Below, one piece after another: positions 8,736-17,430 of a DNA stretch of 64,000 bases; position 1 is the stretch's first letter, and every line of letters starts with the position of its first letter. Position numbers and translations under genes: made by a program. Location: NCBI GenBank assembly GCA_963836355.1, contig CAWIJO010000002.1:248001-312000 (forward strand), written 5' to 3'. The notes beneath the pieces were generated by a model. That model did no database searches, was not told the DNA's origin, and was given only the letters and a program-made list of their open reading frames with translations. The DNA is from Palsa-506 sp963836355. GTDB lineage: Bacteria > Actinomycetota > Actinomycetes > Streptosporangiales > Streptosporangiaceae.

Positions 8736-8787
8736 TGTGGATAACCGTGTCAGGGAATGCCTGGTTCCCGGCCCCGAGTGTGGACAA
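8736..8787 (+). promoter_or_regulatory. Pair of DnaA-box-like 9-mers
   Basis: TGTGGATAA at 8736-8744 is the reverse complement of the classic DnaA box TTATCCACA, and TGTGGACAA at 8779-8787 is the reverse complement of TTGTCCACA, the form preferred in Streptomyces. Both lie in the same orientation, 43 bases apart, in the 105-base gap upstream of the sulfurtransferase gene. They could regulate that gene or titrate DnaA; this is not an origin as far as visible. Confidence 0.5.
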
Positions 8788-8818
8788 ACGCCCGATTCGG
8801 CGGGCCGTTCTGCTGATG

Positions 8819-9955
8819 TCAGAGGTCGGCCAGCATCAGCTGCGGCACTAGCTGATCCGAGGCGGTAAGCGAGCCGTGCATGCCGATCAGCGCGGACTCG
8901 CGGGGCTCGGTCCTGGTCGCGACCACCGCCCACGCGCCGGCCGGGGCGGCGACCACGTCCCCGATCCGGTCCGCCATCGGCGCGGCTACCTCGCCGAACC
9001 AGCCCGCCGAGATCGCCTCTTCCCTGGATGCGACCCAGGCCTTGGCGCCCAGGATCTCCCGCCAGGCGGCCAGCACGTCAGCCGCCGCGCCTGGCTCGGC
9101 ATAGACATGCCGGGCCCTTGGCTCGCCGCCCAGCAGTGCCACCCCGGCCCGCAGCTCAGGTATCTCGTCCGCGTCGATCCGGTCATGCGGGAGGACGTCC
9201 ACCATGCCATGATCGGCCGTCACGTGCAGCACCGTGCCGTGCGGCAGCGCCGACGCCAGCTGCTCGGCCAGCTTGTCGACGTGGCCTAGCTCGTACCGCC
9301 AGGCATCCGAGGTGCAGCCGCAGACGTGGCCGGTCCCGTCGAGCGCGCCGTAGTAGGCCATCACCAGCGCACGGTCCGACTCCTTCACCGCGGCCGCCGA
9401 CTGGGCGACCAGCGCGCCGAGGCTGTCGGCGGCGCGGTAGCCCGCGCCGCGCATGGCGGCGACGGACAAGCCGGTCGCACGGAGGACGGCCGGCGCGACC
9501 CGGAAGGCTGCCACGCCGGCGGCGGTGGCCTGCTCGAAGATCGTCGGTCCCGGCTGCCAGGCGACCGGGTCGATGCTCCGGTCCCAGCGCAGCGCGTTCA
9601 GCAGCCTGCCCTGCCCTGGCACGGCGACCTGATAGCCGAGCATCCCGTGCTGGCCAGGTGGCCGGCCAGTGCCCAGTGACGTCAGGCTGGTCACCGTCGT
9701 GGCCGGGAAGCCGGCGGTCAGCGGGCGCCCGGTCATGGTCAGCTCGGCCAGGAACGGAGCTGCCGCCTGATGGTCCCGCAGCAGCTCCCAGCCAAGTCCG
9801 TCCACGACCAGCAGGCACGCCCGCGCGGCAGGCTGCAGGTCAAGCGGATTCGGCTGTTCGACGCCGAGCGAGGCGAGCAGCGACGTTGCCAGATCGGCCA
9901 GGGAAGCCTCGCCGTATCGCGGCAGGGTCGGCGGAACTGCTGGCAAATCAGTCAT
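8819..9955 (-). CDS. Alkaline-phosphatase-superfamily nucleotide pyrophosphatase/phosphodiesterase
   Basis: Type I phosphodiesterase/nucleotide pyrophosphatase-like hydrolase of 378 residues. Metal-binding and nucleophile positions are visible: LLVVDGLGWELL (first Asp), GFPATTVTSLTSLGTG (Thr nucleophile region), YYGALDGTGH (Asp/His) and VTADHGMVDV (Asp-His). No signal peptide is evident, so it may act in the cytoplasm. It lies 10 bases downstream of the DUF5998 gene on the same strand, an arrangement I know from other actinomycetes, so the two form an operon. The natural substrate is not known. Confidence 0.85.
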   Translation of the reverse strand: MTDLPAVPPTLPRYGEASLADLATSLLASLGVEQPNPLDLQPAARACLLVVDGLGWELLRDHQAAAPFLAELTMTGRPLTAGFPATTVTSLTSLGTGRPPGQHGMLGYQVAVPGQGRLLNALRWDRSIDPVAWQPGPTIFEQATAAGVAAFRVAPAVLRATGLSVAAMRGAGYRAADSLGALVAQSAAAVKESDRALVMAYYGALDGTGHVCGCTSDAWRYELGHVDKLAEQLASALPHGTVLHVTADHGMVDVLPHDRIDADEIPELRAGVALLGGEPRARHVYAEPGAAADVLAAWREILGAKAWVASREEAISAGWFGEVAAPMADRIGDVVAAPAGAWAVVATRTEPRESALIGMHGSLTASDQLVPQLMLADL

Positions 9956-9965
9956 CAGCCGCTGC

Positions 9966-10553
9966 CTACGGGCGGCTGGTGGCTTCGGACAGCGCCTGGC
10001 CGAATGCGAGTGCCTGGCGCACTGCGTCCTCGCCGTCCGCCGCCTCGCTCACCCGCATTGTCAGGTCGTCGGCCGTGATCGTACCGGTGTATCCGTGATC
10101 TGCCTCGCAGCTCTCGTCACCGCAATGGGCAGGCTCGAGCTCGACGTGCGAGAGCACGTTCCAGCCGATGGTCAGCACAACTTCGGTGGGCATGGTAACA
10201 CCGGGCAGGTAGGACGCCGGGTCCGGCACAACGCGGGTGACAGCCACCGACGAGATCTGGGAAAACCGGACCGCCTCAGTGCTCGTCTCGGCCTGCGGGC
10301 GGGAGTCGGCGTCGTCGGCCGGATGCTCGTCGGTGTGCGAATAAACGAGCCGCGAGGGGGTGAGCACGAGCACCGTCATATGGCGCCGCACCTCCATCCC
10401 CGGATCGAACAGCGCGTCATGATGTACGAAGTAGGAAACGACGGGCTCATGCCCGAGGGCCGCCGAGACCGCGTCAGAGACCACTCCGGGGTAGTACCCG
10501 CTTCGCTCGATCGCTGACCGCAAGCCTCCGGCCGAGGCTCTGGTATCCCTCAT
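9966..10553 (-). CDS. DUF5998 family protein
   Basis: Conserved actinobacterial protein of 195 residues without known function. Recognisable family stretches are IERSGYYPGVVSDAV at the start, EPVVSYFVHHDALFD, MTVLVLTPSRLVYSHTDEH and EPAHCGDESCEADHGYTG, which contains two Cys residues flanked by acidic residues and His that could bind a metal. The start ATG at 10553 fits the family length. It is the upstream member of a two-gene operon with the phosphodiesterase. Family name recalled, not searched. Confidence 0.75.
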   Translation of the reverse strand: MRDTRASAGGLRSAIERSGYYPGVVSDAVSAALGHEPVVSYFVHHDALFDPGMEVRRHMTVLVLTPSRLVYSHTDEHPADDADSRPQAETSTEAVRFSQISSVAVTRVVPDPASYLPGVTMPTEVVLTIGWNVLSHVELEPAHCGDESCEADHGYTGTITADDLTMRVSEAADGEDAVRQALAFGQALSEATSRP

Positions 10554-10586
10554 GCCCCCATCCTGCCCTGTCCGAAGACCCTGTGC

Positions 10587-11006
10587 TCACACAGTAGGGA
10601 CCAGATCACCGCCCGGATCCCGCATTTCCGCTTTCGTCACGTCCAGGTACGAATCCCCGGCGGGCTCAGGCAGCGAGACGGCGCCCGCGCTCGGCACCGG
10701 CTGCGGGCGGCGCGGGGATGACGCGCCGGAGGCGCCACCGCGGCCGCGGTAGATCAGCAGACCGTTCACCGGGTCAGGCACGGCGTCGAGCGCGGCCCGG
10801 ACCACCGGCAGCGCGCGGAAGGCTGCCCACCGCGCGTCCTCGGTGAAGCATGCCTCGAAGACCACGCCCCAGCGGTTCTCGATCCAGCTCCAGTCGTAGG
10901 CCCCGTTGGAAATCGCAGCCTCGACCAGGGACGCGCTGAAGGCCTGCTGCCACCGCGACGCCGGAATTTCGCCGTCGAAAACCTCAATGGACCAGTACTC
11001 GGCCAT
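10587..11006 (-). CDS. Conserved actinobacterial hypothetical protein
   Basis: A 139-residue soluble protein that I know only as a conserved actinomycete protein. The N-terminal two thirds (MAEYWSIEVFDGE, then SNGAYDWSWIENRWGVVFEA and FRALPVVRAALDAVPDPVNG) is rich in aromatic and acidic residues and ends in LLIYRGRGG; the last 50 residues are Pro/Ser-rich and probably disordered. No catalytic motif or membrane segment is visible. It lies 33 bases upstream of the DUF5998 gene on the same strand and may be cotranscribed. No function can be assigned. Confidence 0.65.
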   Translation of the reverse strand: MAEYWSIEVFDGEIPASRWQQAFSASLVEAAISNGAYDWSWIENRWGVVFEACFTEDARWAAFRALPVVRAALDAVPDPVNGLLIYRGRGGASGASSPRRPQPVPSAGAVSLPEPAGDSYLDVTKAEMRDPGGDLVPTV

Positions 11007-11230
11007 GCCTCCACGATAAACCGATCCGCAACATCCGCCGGCCGTTCCGCTAATGGCGCAATTCGCCCGTTTGATCCTGCCCAGAAAGTGCGTCCGCAGT
11101 TACCTAGGCATCCGCACTGACCGCGGAGACTGAAGTGAACTGGCTGCCTGGAGGGAGGGGATGTCGCGCGCGGCCGGGCAGGCCAGCCTGGGCACGGGCC
11201 GGGCTGGCCTGGACGCCGGGGCCGGGCAGC

Positions 11231-12000
11231 CTAACCGGGGCGCGGGCCGAGCAGGTATCGGAGCAGCACGAGTTGGCCGGCCCGCCTGACCTCGGCCAGT
11301 TCCATCGGGTGCGCCGGGTCATGCGGGAACGGCCCGCGTCCGGCGAACCGCGGCGCGGCAGGGTCGCCGACGAAGAACGGCGCGATCGCCAGCTGCAGTT
11401 CGTCGGCGGCGCCGGCGGCGAGGAACAGCGTGTGCATGCTGGTGCCACCCTCGACCAGCAGCCGCCGGATACCGCGCCCGGCCAGATCGGCCAGCACCGC
11501 GCGCACTGTCACCTGCGGTCCAGTGTCGATCACGGTCGCGGCGCCGGCCAGCCGGGCCCTGGTGTGTCCCGCGGCGGCTGCGCAGGTGTAGACCAGCCGC
11601 GCGGCGGGATCGGCGGAGCGGACGGAGTGGGGCCGGACCCGGAGCTGGGGCCAGCGCCGGACGCGGACCCGGAGCCTGATCCGGAGTCAGCGGCGGCGGT
11701 GAAGAAGCTCGCCGCCGGGTCGAGGTCACCGCCACGGGTCAGCGTCACCTTGACCGGGCTCGCGGGCAGGCCACTGGCCAGCCGCGCGTCGCGGCTGGCC
11801 GGTGACCGCACCAGCAGCCGGGGGTTGTCGCGGCGGATGGTCCCGGCGCCCACCAGGATTGCATCGCAGCCGGCCCGGAGGCCGTCCACCCGGTCCAGGT
11901 CAGCGGCATCGGACAGGAACAGCCGCCGGTCACTGGCATCGTCGATGTAGCCGTCCACCGAGACGGCGGCCGACAGCAGCACGTACGGCCGTTCCGTCAC
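11231..12000 (-). pseudogene. RibD C-terminal-domain / dihydrofolate-reductase-like protein, frameshifted
   Basis: Reductase of the RibD-C/DHFR fold, the type that reduces pyrimidine or pterin intermediates with NADPH. The first part (12000 to about 11660) reads RPYVLLSAAVSVDGYIDD, DRVDGLRAGCDAILVGAGTIRRDNP and VTLTRGGDLDP; the second part, in another frame (about 11625 to 11231), reads DPAARLVYTCAAAAGHTRARL and VLADLAGRGIRRLLVEGGTSMH. The frame changes between about 11600 and 11660, next to a Ser/Gly repeat tract (SGSGSGSASGAG). The GTG at 12000 is preceded by GGGAGGCGAGAGGA. Conserved residues are kept on both sides. It lies 400 bases from cobS on the other strand. Confidence 0.75.
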
Positions 12001-12403
12001 GCTGTCCTCTCGCCTCCCATCTCCTCCGGTCCCGCGCTGCCGGTCCGCCCGGCATGGCGAGTCCCGGCCCGAAGGCGACCCGGGCAAGGCCGCCCGCCCC
12101 GGAAGCGAGTCCCGCCATGCCGGCCGCCCAGAAGGAGAGTCCTCCGGCCGGCGCCAGTCCCACCCTTCCCTTCAGTCCCGCCTAGCACGCAGAGGCCAGT
12201 CCTGACAGGTACAGATTCGCTATCGCGGAAGATCTGGGGGCCCAGGACGCTCAAATGTTCCACGATCATGAAAGCACGGGCTTTCGCCGGGCGGAGCGGG
12301 CGGGGACTGGCCGGCGAGTCGCCGGGCGGGGCGGGACCGGCCGGGGAGTCGCCGGGCGGGGCGGGCGGCCAGGCACAGGCGGGCGGCCGTACGCTCAGTC
12401 GCT
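12001..12403. other. Intergenic gap with a duplicated GC-rich block
   Basis: No convincing gene is present between the RibD-C gene and cobS. From about 12302 to 12366 a block of roughly 28 bases built on GAGTCGCCGGGCGGGGCGGG occurs twice in tandem. I found no cobalamin riboswitch sequence here, although cobS follows. Confidence 0.4.
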
Positions 12404-13168
12404 ATGATCGTGGCCGGATTCCGGCTCGCGGTGATGTTGCTCACCGCGATCCCGCTGCCGGGCGGCCGGGCCGGCCTGGCGGACCGCGAGCCGTCCCGGG
12501 CGGCCGCGGGCGCCGCCATGATTTGGGCACCCGTCATCGGCCTGCTGCTCGGCGGTGCCGCGGCCGGAGTGCTTTACGTCTTCCAGCGGTTCTGGCACGC
12601 CGGGCCGCTGGTCGGCGCGACCCTCGCCGTCGTCGTGCTGGCCGTCCTCACCAGGGGCCTGCACCTGGACGGGCTGGCCGACCTGGCAGACGGGCTCGGC
12701 AGCGGCAAGCCGGCCGCCGCGGCGCTGGGCATCATGCGGCGGTCCGACATCGGCCCGTTCGGCGTCGCGGCGCTGGCGTTGACCTTGCTGGTCCAGGTCG
12801 CGGCGCTGAGTCAGGCCGATGCGCTTGGCCGGGGCGTCACCTCCGTGATCGCCGCCGCGGTCACCGGGCGGCTGGCGCTGACCTGGGCCTGCCGGACCGG
12901 CGTGCCGGCGGCTCGGGGCGAGGGGCTCGGCGCGCTGGTCGCCGGAACCGTGCATCCAGCCGTCCCGGCCCTGCTGACGGTGGCGGCGCTGGCCGCGGGA
13001 TACCCGTTTCACTGGATCTTTGTGGTGGCCGTGGTGGCGGGACTGGCTGCTTCGGCGGCGGTGACCTTGCTCGCCGTGCGGCGGCTGGGCGGAATCACCG
13101 GGGACGTGCTCGGCGCCCTGACCGAGATCGCCACCGCCGTGTGCCTGCTGGTCCTGGCGCTGAGCTGA
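12404..13168 (+). CDS. cobS: Adenosylcobinamide-GDP ribazoletransferase (cobalamin 5'-phosphate synthase)
   Basis: Joins adenosylcobinamide-GDP to alpha-ribazole (phosphate) in the last steps of cobalamin synthesis at the inner face of the membrane. The 254-residue protein is mostly hydrophobic with about six membrane segments and keeps the family signature RGLHLDGLADLADGLG near residues 80-95, followed by IMRRSDIGPFGV. Length is typical. Neighbouring cobU/cobT genes are not in the window, but in streptomycetes cobS also lies a few genes upstream of pepA-lpd-sucB, as here. The start could be this ATG or a GTG nearby; no strong ribosome site is visible. Confidence 0.92.
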   Translation: MIVAGFRLAVMLLTAIPLPGGRAGLADREPSRAAAGAAMIWAPVIGLLLGGAAAGVLYVFQRFWHAGPLVGATLAVVVLAVLTRGLHLDGLADLADGLGSGKPAAAALGIMRRSDIGPFGVAALALTLLVQVAALSQADALGRGVTSVIAAAVTGRLALTWACRTGVPAARGEGLGALVAGTVHPAVPALLTVAALAAGYPFHWIFVVAVVAGLAASAAVTLLAVRRLGGITGDVLGALTEIATAVCLLVLALS

Positions 13169-13198
13169 GCTCGCCTCGGCCGGCGGCCGGGCCGGGCG

Positions 13199-13619
13199 TC
13201 AGCCGGCCTCCAGGGCATCGCGGAGGCGCTGGGCGTAGCTGGCGGCCTCGTCGTCGCTGGCGTACCTGACCCGTGGCCAGAAGAACCCGCGCAGCCCGTC
13301 GCCGCGAGTCCGCGGGACGACGTGCATGTGCAGGTGCGGGACGCTCTGGCTGACGATGTTGTTGAGCGCGACGAAGCTGCCCTGGGCGCCGAAGGCAGCT
13401 GGCACGGCCGCGCTCAGCCGTTGCACCCGGGCGAAGAACAGGCCGACCAGGTCGGCCTGGCAAGTCAGGCAGCGTCACGTAGTGTTCTCGCGGCGCGATT
13501 AGCGCGTGGCCCTTGAACACCGGCCGGGCGTCAAGGAACGCCACGGCCGCGTCGTCGGCAAGGACTATCTGCGCGGGCACCGTCCCGGCGATGATGCCGC
13601 AGAAGAGGCATTCGGTCAT
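13199..13619 (-). pseudogene. HIT family nucleotide hydrolase/transferase, frameshifted
   Basis: Histidine-triad protein that would hydrolyse nucleoside phosphoramidates or dinucleotides. The N-terminal part (13619 to about 13460) reads TECLFCGIIAGTVPAQIV, AVAFLDARPVFKGHALIAPREHY; the C-terminal part in another frame (to 13199) reads ALNNIVSQSVPHLHMHVVPRTRGDG, with the catalytic HLHMH triad. Continuity requires a one-base change near 13460, between LPDLP and ADLVGLFF. No conserved block is lost, so the protein may be intact in the organism. It is divergent from the S51 peptidase gene 22 bases away. Confidence 0.8.
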
Positions 13620-13641
13620 CCCGGCACGGTAGCGTGCAGGC

Positions 13642-14367
13642 GTGGCGGCAGACGGACGGCGGCATGTGCTCGCCATTGGCGGATTCGGCGCACCCGATGC
13701 GGACCCGGCCAGGCCGCCCAGGCTGGTCGAGCATGCGCTTGAGCTATCTGGACGGCGCAGTCCGCGGGTCTGCGTGCTCAACACGGCCATGGGCGATGAT
13801 CCAGGCACATTCGTCCGGATGTACTCGTGGCTGTCCGGCGCGGCCGCGCGGGCCAGCCATCTGCAGCTGTTCCCGATGCCGAACGTCGCCGATCCCGAGG
13901 ACCTGCTGCTCGGCCAGGACGTGATCTTCGTGGGCGGCGGCAGCGTCGCCAACATGGTGGCCGTCTGGCGGGTGCACGGGCTCGACCGGGTGATGCGGGC
14001 CGCGTGGGAGCGCGGCATCGTGCTGGCGGGCGTCAGCGCCGGCGCGCTGTGCTGGTTCGAGGGCGGCACGACGGACTCGTTCGGGCCGGAACTGCGCCCG
14101 TTCACGGCCGGGCTGGCCATGCTGGCGGGCAGCTACTGCCCGCATTACAGCTCCGAGCCACGCAGGCGGCCGCTATACCAGTCGCTCGTCGCAGACGGCA
14201 GCCTGCCGCCCGGGATCGCCTGCGACGATGGCACCGCCGGGCACTTCGCCGATGACACGCTGGCCGAGATAGTGGCCGACCGGCCCGGCCAGTGCGGCTA
14301 CCGGGTAGCCCAGGACGGTGCCGGTGGCGCCACCGAAAGGGCGCTGCCCACCCGGCTGCTGCCGTAG
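13642..14367 (+). CDS. Peptidase S51 family protein (dipeptidase E / cyanophycinase-like)
   Basis: Serine hydrolase of the class I glutamine-amidotransferase-like fold, 241 residues. The nucleophile elbow GVSAGALCWF (Ser near residue 134) and the preceding IFVGGGSVANMV match S51 peptidases that cleave Asp-X dipeptides or beta-aspartyl bonds. HYSSEPRRRPLY and ACDDGTAGHFAD carry the other expected polar residues. It starts with GTG at 13642, divergent from the HIT gene. No signal peptide is visible. Exact substrate is unknown; it is shorter than true cyanophycinases. Confidence 0.85.
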   Translation: MAADGRRHVLAIGGFGAPDADPARPPRLVEHALELSGRRSPRVCVLNTAMGDDPGTFVRMYSWLSGAAARASHLQLFPMPNVADPEDLLLGQDVIFVGGGSVANMVAVWRVHGLDRVMRAAWERGIVLAGVSAGALCWFEGGTTDSFGPELRPFTAGLAMLAGSYCPHYSSEPRRRPLYQSLVADGSLPPGIACDDGTAGHFADDTLAEIVADRPGQCGYRVAQDGAGGATERALPTRLLP

Positions 14368-14457
14368 CCGGCCGACCCGGGCAGGTCAGCCGCGCGGCCA
14401 GTGACATCAGCCTGCAGGCGGACGACGATCCGCCCAGGTCGCGAATAGGCTGGATGG

Positions 14458-15699
14458 ATGTCGGTCCTCTATGCCTGGCTGCGCCGGCATCCGGTGCTGG
14501 TCGACGGCGTGCTCGCGTCCGTGCTCCTGCTGGCGGGGCTGCCGTGGGTCGTGCAGCAGCCCTGGCCGCGGCTCCCGCTCACGCTGCTGATAGTCGTGCC
14601 GGTGGCGTTCCGGCGCCGGAATCCGGCCCTGGCGTTCTACGTTGCGGCGGCGGCTGGCAGCATCCAGGTGCTGTCCGGGACCCGCGCGCTCGGCTCTGAC
14701 CTGGCGGTCGTGGTGCTGCTTTACACACTGGCCGCGTACCGGCCGCGGCGCGAATCGGTCGCCGGGCTCGTGGTCTGCCTGGCCGGCTCGGCAGTGGCCA
14801 TCGCGGCCTGGTTGCCAGGCGGGGCCCGCTGGCTCAACCAGGTACTTACCGCGGGAGTGATCATGGGCGGCACTACCCTGATCGCCTGGGTACTCGGCGA
14901 CTCGATGCGCTACCGGCGGGCGTACTACCTGGCGCTGGAGGACCGCGCCGCCCGGCTGGAGCGGGAGCGCGATGCCCAGGCGAAGATCGCGGCCGCCGCC
15001 GAGCGGGCCAGGATCGCCCGCGAGCTGCATGACGTGGTCGCGCATAACGTGAGCGTGATGGTCGTGCAGGCCGACGGGGCGAGCTACGCGCTGGGATCTG
15101 AGCCGGAACGGGCCCGGCAGGCGCTGGGCACCATCGCGGCGACCGGCCGTCAGGCGCTGGCCGAGATGCGGCGGCTGCTCGGCGTACTGCGGTCCGGCGA
15201 CGAGCAGGCCGAGCTCGCGCCGCTGCCCGGCGTCGATCAGCTGCGGGATCTGCTCGACCAGACCAGGGCGGCGGGCCGCACGGTCTCGTTCACGCTGGAG
15301 GGGACGCCGCGCACGCTGCCCGAGGGCGTCGGCCTCGCCGCCTACCGGGTGGTACAGGAATCGCTGACCAATACCCGCAAGCACGGCGGCATCGGGGCGT
15401 CGGTGACCGTTTCGTTGTGTTACCTGGCCGATGAGCTGGTCGTGCAGGTGACCGACGACGGGCGCGGCGGCGCGGCTGCCGACGACGGCGCCGGGCACGG
15501 GCTGACCGGGATGCGCGAGCGGGTCGGCATCTACGGCGGCTCCATGCAGGCCGGGCCGCGGCAGGCCGGCGGCTACCAGGTCACGGCCACGCTGCCGCTA
15601 GGGCCGACCGCAGACGGCGGTGCCGTCGTCGCCCGGGGTGCGGCCGGCGGCGGCAGGACGGATGCGCTGCAGGCGCGCAGGCCCGGCGCGGCGGCATGA
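14458..15699 (+). CDS. NarL/DesK-type sensor histidine kinase
   Basis: Membrane sensor kinase of a two-component system. Residues 1-160 contain four to six hydrophobic helices with almost no extracellular loop, so the signal is probably sensed within the membrane. A HisKA_3 dimerisation domain follows with the phosphorylated His in ARELHDVVAHNVSVMVVQ (near residue 198), then an ATPase domain with AAYRVVQESLTNTRKH (N box) and VTDDGRGG / GHGLTGMRERV (G boxes). The last 30 residues are Gly/Ala-rich. Its stop overlaps the start of the response regulator by 4 bases (ATGA), so both are coexpressed. The signal is unknown. Confidence 0.92.
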   Translation: MSVLYAWLRRHPVLVDGVLASVLLLAGLPWVVQQPWPRLPLTLLIVVPVAFRRRNPALAFYVAAAAGSIQVLSGTRALGSDLAVVVLLYTLAAYRPRRESVAGLVVCLAGSAVAIAAWLPGGARWLNQVLTAGVIMGGTTLIAWVLGDSMRYRRAYYLALEDRAARLERERDAQAKIAAAAERARIARELHDVVAHNVSVMVVQADGASYALGSEPERARQALGTIAATGRQALAEMRRLLGVLRSGDEQAELAPLPGVDQLRDLLDQTRAAGRTVSFTLEGTPRTLPEGVGLAAYRVVQESLTNTRKHGGIGASVTVSLCYLADELVVQVTDDGRGGAAADDGAGHGLTGMRERVGIYGGSMQAGPRQAGGYQVTATLPLGPTADGGAVVARGAAGGGRTDALQARRPGAAA

Positions 15700-16365
15700 C
15701 CATCCGGATCGTGCTCGTCGATGACCAGGAACTGGTCCGCACCGGATTCCGGATGGTGCTTGACGCGCAGCCGGACATGACCGTGGTCGGCGAGGCAGCG
15801 GACGGGCTGGCCGCGGTCGAGTTCGCCCGCGCGCACTCGGCTGACGTCATGGTGATGGACGCACGGATGCCCCGGCTGGACGGGGTGGAGGCAGCCCGGC
15901 GGATTCCGGCTGGCTGGGGACCGGCCGCGGGTGCTGATGCTCACCACCTTCGACCTCGACGAGTACGCCTTCGCCGCGCTCAAGGCGGGCGCGAGCGGCT
16001 TCCTGCTGAAAGACGTCCCGCCGGAGGAACTGCTATTCGCGATCAGGGCCGTGCACTCGGGCGACGCCGTCGTCGCCCCGTCGACCACACGCCGGCTCAT
16101 CGACCAGTTCGCGCCGATGTTGCCGGCCGGCGGCGCCGCGCCGCCACCGGAGCTTTCCTGCCTGACTGAACGCGAGCGCGAAGTGCTCGTGCACGTCGCC
16201 CAGGGGCTGTCGAACGGCGAGATCGCGCGCGAGCTGTTCGTCTCTGAGGCCACCGTCAAGACGCACGTCGGGCGGATCCTGGCCAAGCTAGGCCTGCGTG
16301 ATCGCGTCCAGGCGGTGGTCTTTGCTTATGAAAACGGATTGGTCCGGGCGCACCGCCCCAGATAG
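15696..16365 (+). pseudogene. NarL/FixJ-type response regulator, frameshifted
   Basis: Partner of the preceding kinase. The receiver domain (15696 to about 15915) shows IRIVLVDDQELVRTGF, with the phosphoacceptor Asp in VMVMDARMPRLDG. The rest lies in a second frame (to 16365): LAGDRPRVLMLTTFDLDEYAF, KAGASGFLLKD, then a LuxR-type helix-turn-helix LTEREREVLVHVAQGLSNGEIARELF. The frame changes near 15905-15915, after EAARRI. All key residues are present in the two frames, so only one extra base separates this from a normal 222-residue regulator. Confidence 0.85.
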
Positions 16366-16591
16366 CGCCGCACGAATGCACGGCGCAGATCGCCCTGTTG
16401 CGAGGGAACGCCGGGCCGAGTTCCCGCGGCCGACGGCTGCTGTGCTGACTTGGGACGCCGCTGGCCGGCTCCGGCAGGCTGCTGTTGTATGGTGGGCTGT
16501 TTGAGGTTTCAACGACGAAGCGTGATGCCTCTAGCACCGTCAGTCATGATGCCGCTTGGCCAACATTTCCGCCCAAGGGGGGAGCATCGGG

Positions 16592-17401
16592 ATGCTGCAC
16601 GCCAATGACTTCTCGTACGGCCTGCTGACGCCGGTGCTCGGCTACGTCATGTCGTGCCTCGGCTCCTTCCTCGGGCTCCGCTGCACCGCCAGGGCCCGTG
16701 CGCTGGCCGGCGCCGCCCGCGCCCGCTGGCTCGGCCTCGCCGCCTTGTCGATCGGGATCACCGGCATCTGGGTCATGCACTTCATCGCGATGCTCGGGTA
16801 CACGATTCCGGGCGAAGTCATCCGCTACAACGTGCCGGTCACCGTGGCGAGCATGCTCATCGCCGTGGCCGTCGTCGGCATCGGGCTGCTCATCGTCGGG
16901 TTCGGCGGCGACAGCTACCGGCCCCTGCTGCTCGGCGGCACGATCGCCGGGCTCGGCGTCGCGAGCATGCACTACCTGGGAATGGCGGCCCTCCGGATGC
17001 CCGCGGCGATGAGCTACAGCCCGGTTCTGCTCGTGCTTTCCGTGGTCATCGCCATCGTGGCCGCCACGGCCGCGCTGTGGGCCGCGCTGCGGCTTGGCGG
17101 CATCGGGTCCACCCTGGGCGCCGCGCTGATCATGGGCGTGGCGGTCAGCGGCATGCACTACACCGGGATGGCGGCCATGACCGTCCACGCCGCGGCGGCC
17201 GGGCAGAGCATGCTGATGGGAGGCGCGACGGCGGAGGGTTTCCTGCTGCCATTGATCATCGGCATCAGCGTGCTGTCATTCGCCTTGACTGCCACGATCG
17301 CGCTCTCGCCGAGCGAGGCGGAGATCAGGCACGACGCGGACCTGATGGAGCGCATCGCCGCGGCCCGGTCAGCCCGCTTATTTAGCAGCCAGGCGAGATA
17401 G
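16592..17401 (+). CDS. MHYT-domain integral membrane sensor, stand-alone
   Basis: Seven-helix membrane protein of the MHYT family, thought to sense gases or redox through metal bound by conserved Met/His residues. Three motifs are visible: WVMHFIAM, SMHYLGMAAL and GMHYTGMAAM, each followed by a hydrophobic helix. The ATG at 16592 is chosen because a GGGGGGAG ribosome site lies just upstream; a TTG at 16556 would add 12 residues. The C-terminus is only a short basic tail (about 40 residues) with no GGDEF, EAL or kinase domain, so output must be by partners. An IS element begins 30 bases after the stop. Confidence 0.88.
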   Translation: MLHANDFSYGLLTPVLGYVMSCLGSFLGLRCTARARALAGAARARWLGLAALSIGITGIWVMHFIAMLGYTIPGEVIRYNVPVTVASMLIAVAVVGIGLLIVGFGGDSYRPLLLGGTIAGLGVASMHYLGMAALRMPAAMSYSPVLLVLSVVIAIVAATAALWAALRLGGIGSTLGAALIMGVAVSGMHYTGMAAMTVHAAAAGQSMLMGGATAEGFLLPLIIGISVLSFALTATIALSPSEAEIRHDADLMERIAAARSARLFSSQAR

Positions 17402-17430
17402 CCGCGGCGGAGGCCGCCGGCCGGTTTAGC

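Noticed and set aside
12185..12403. Possible cobalamin riboswitch before cobS
   Set aside because: No B12-box-like sequence or suitable stem structure could be seen; the region is mostly a GC-rich duplication.
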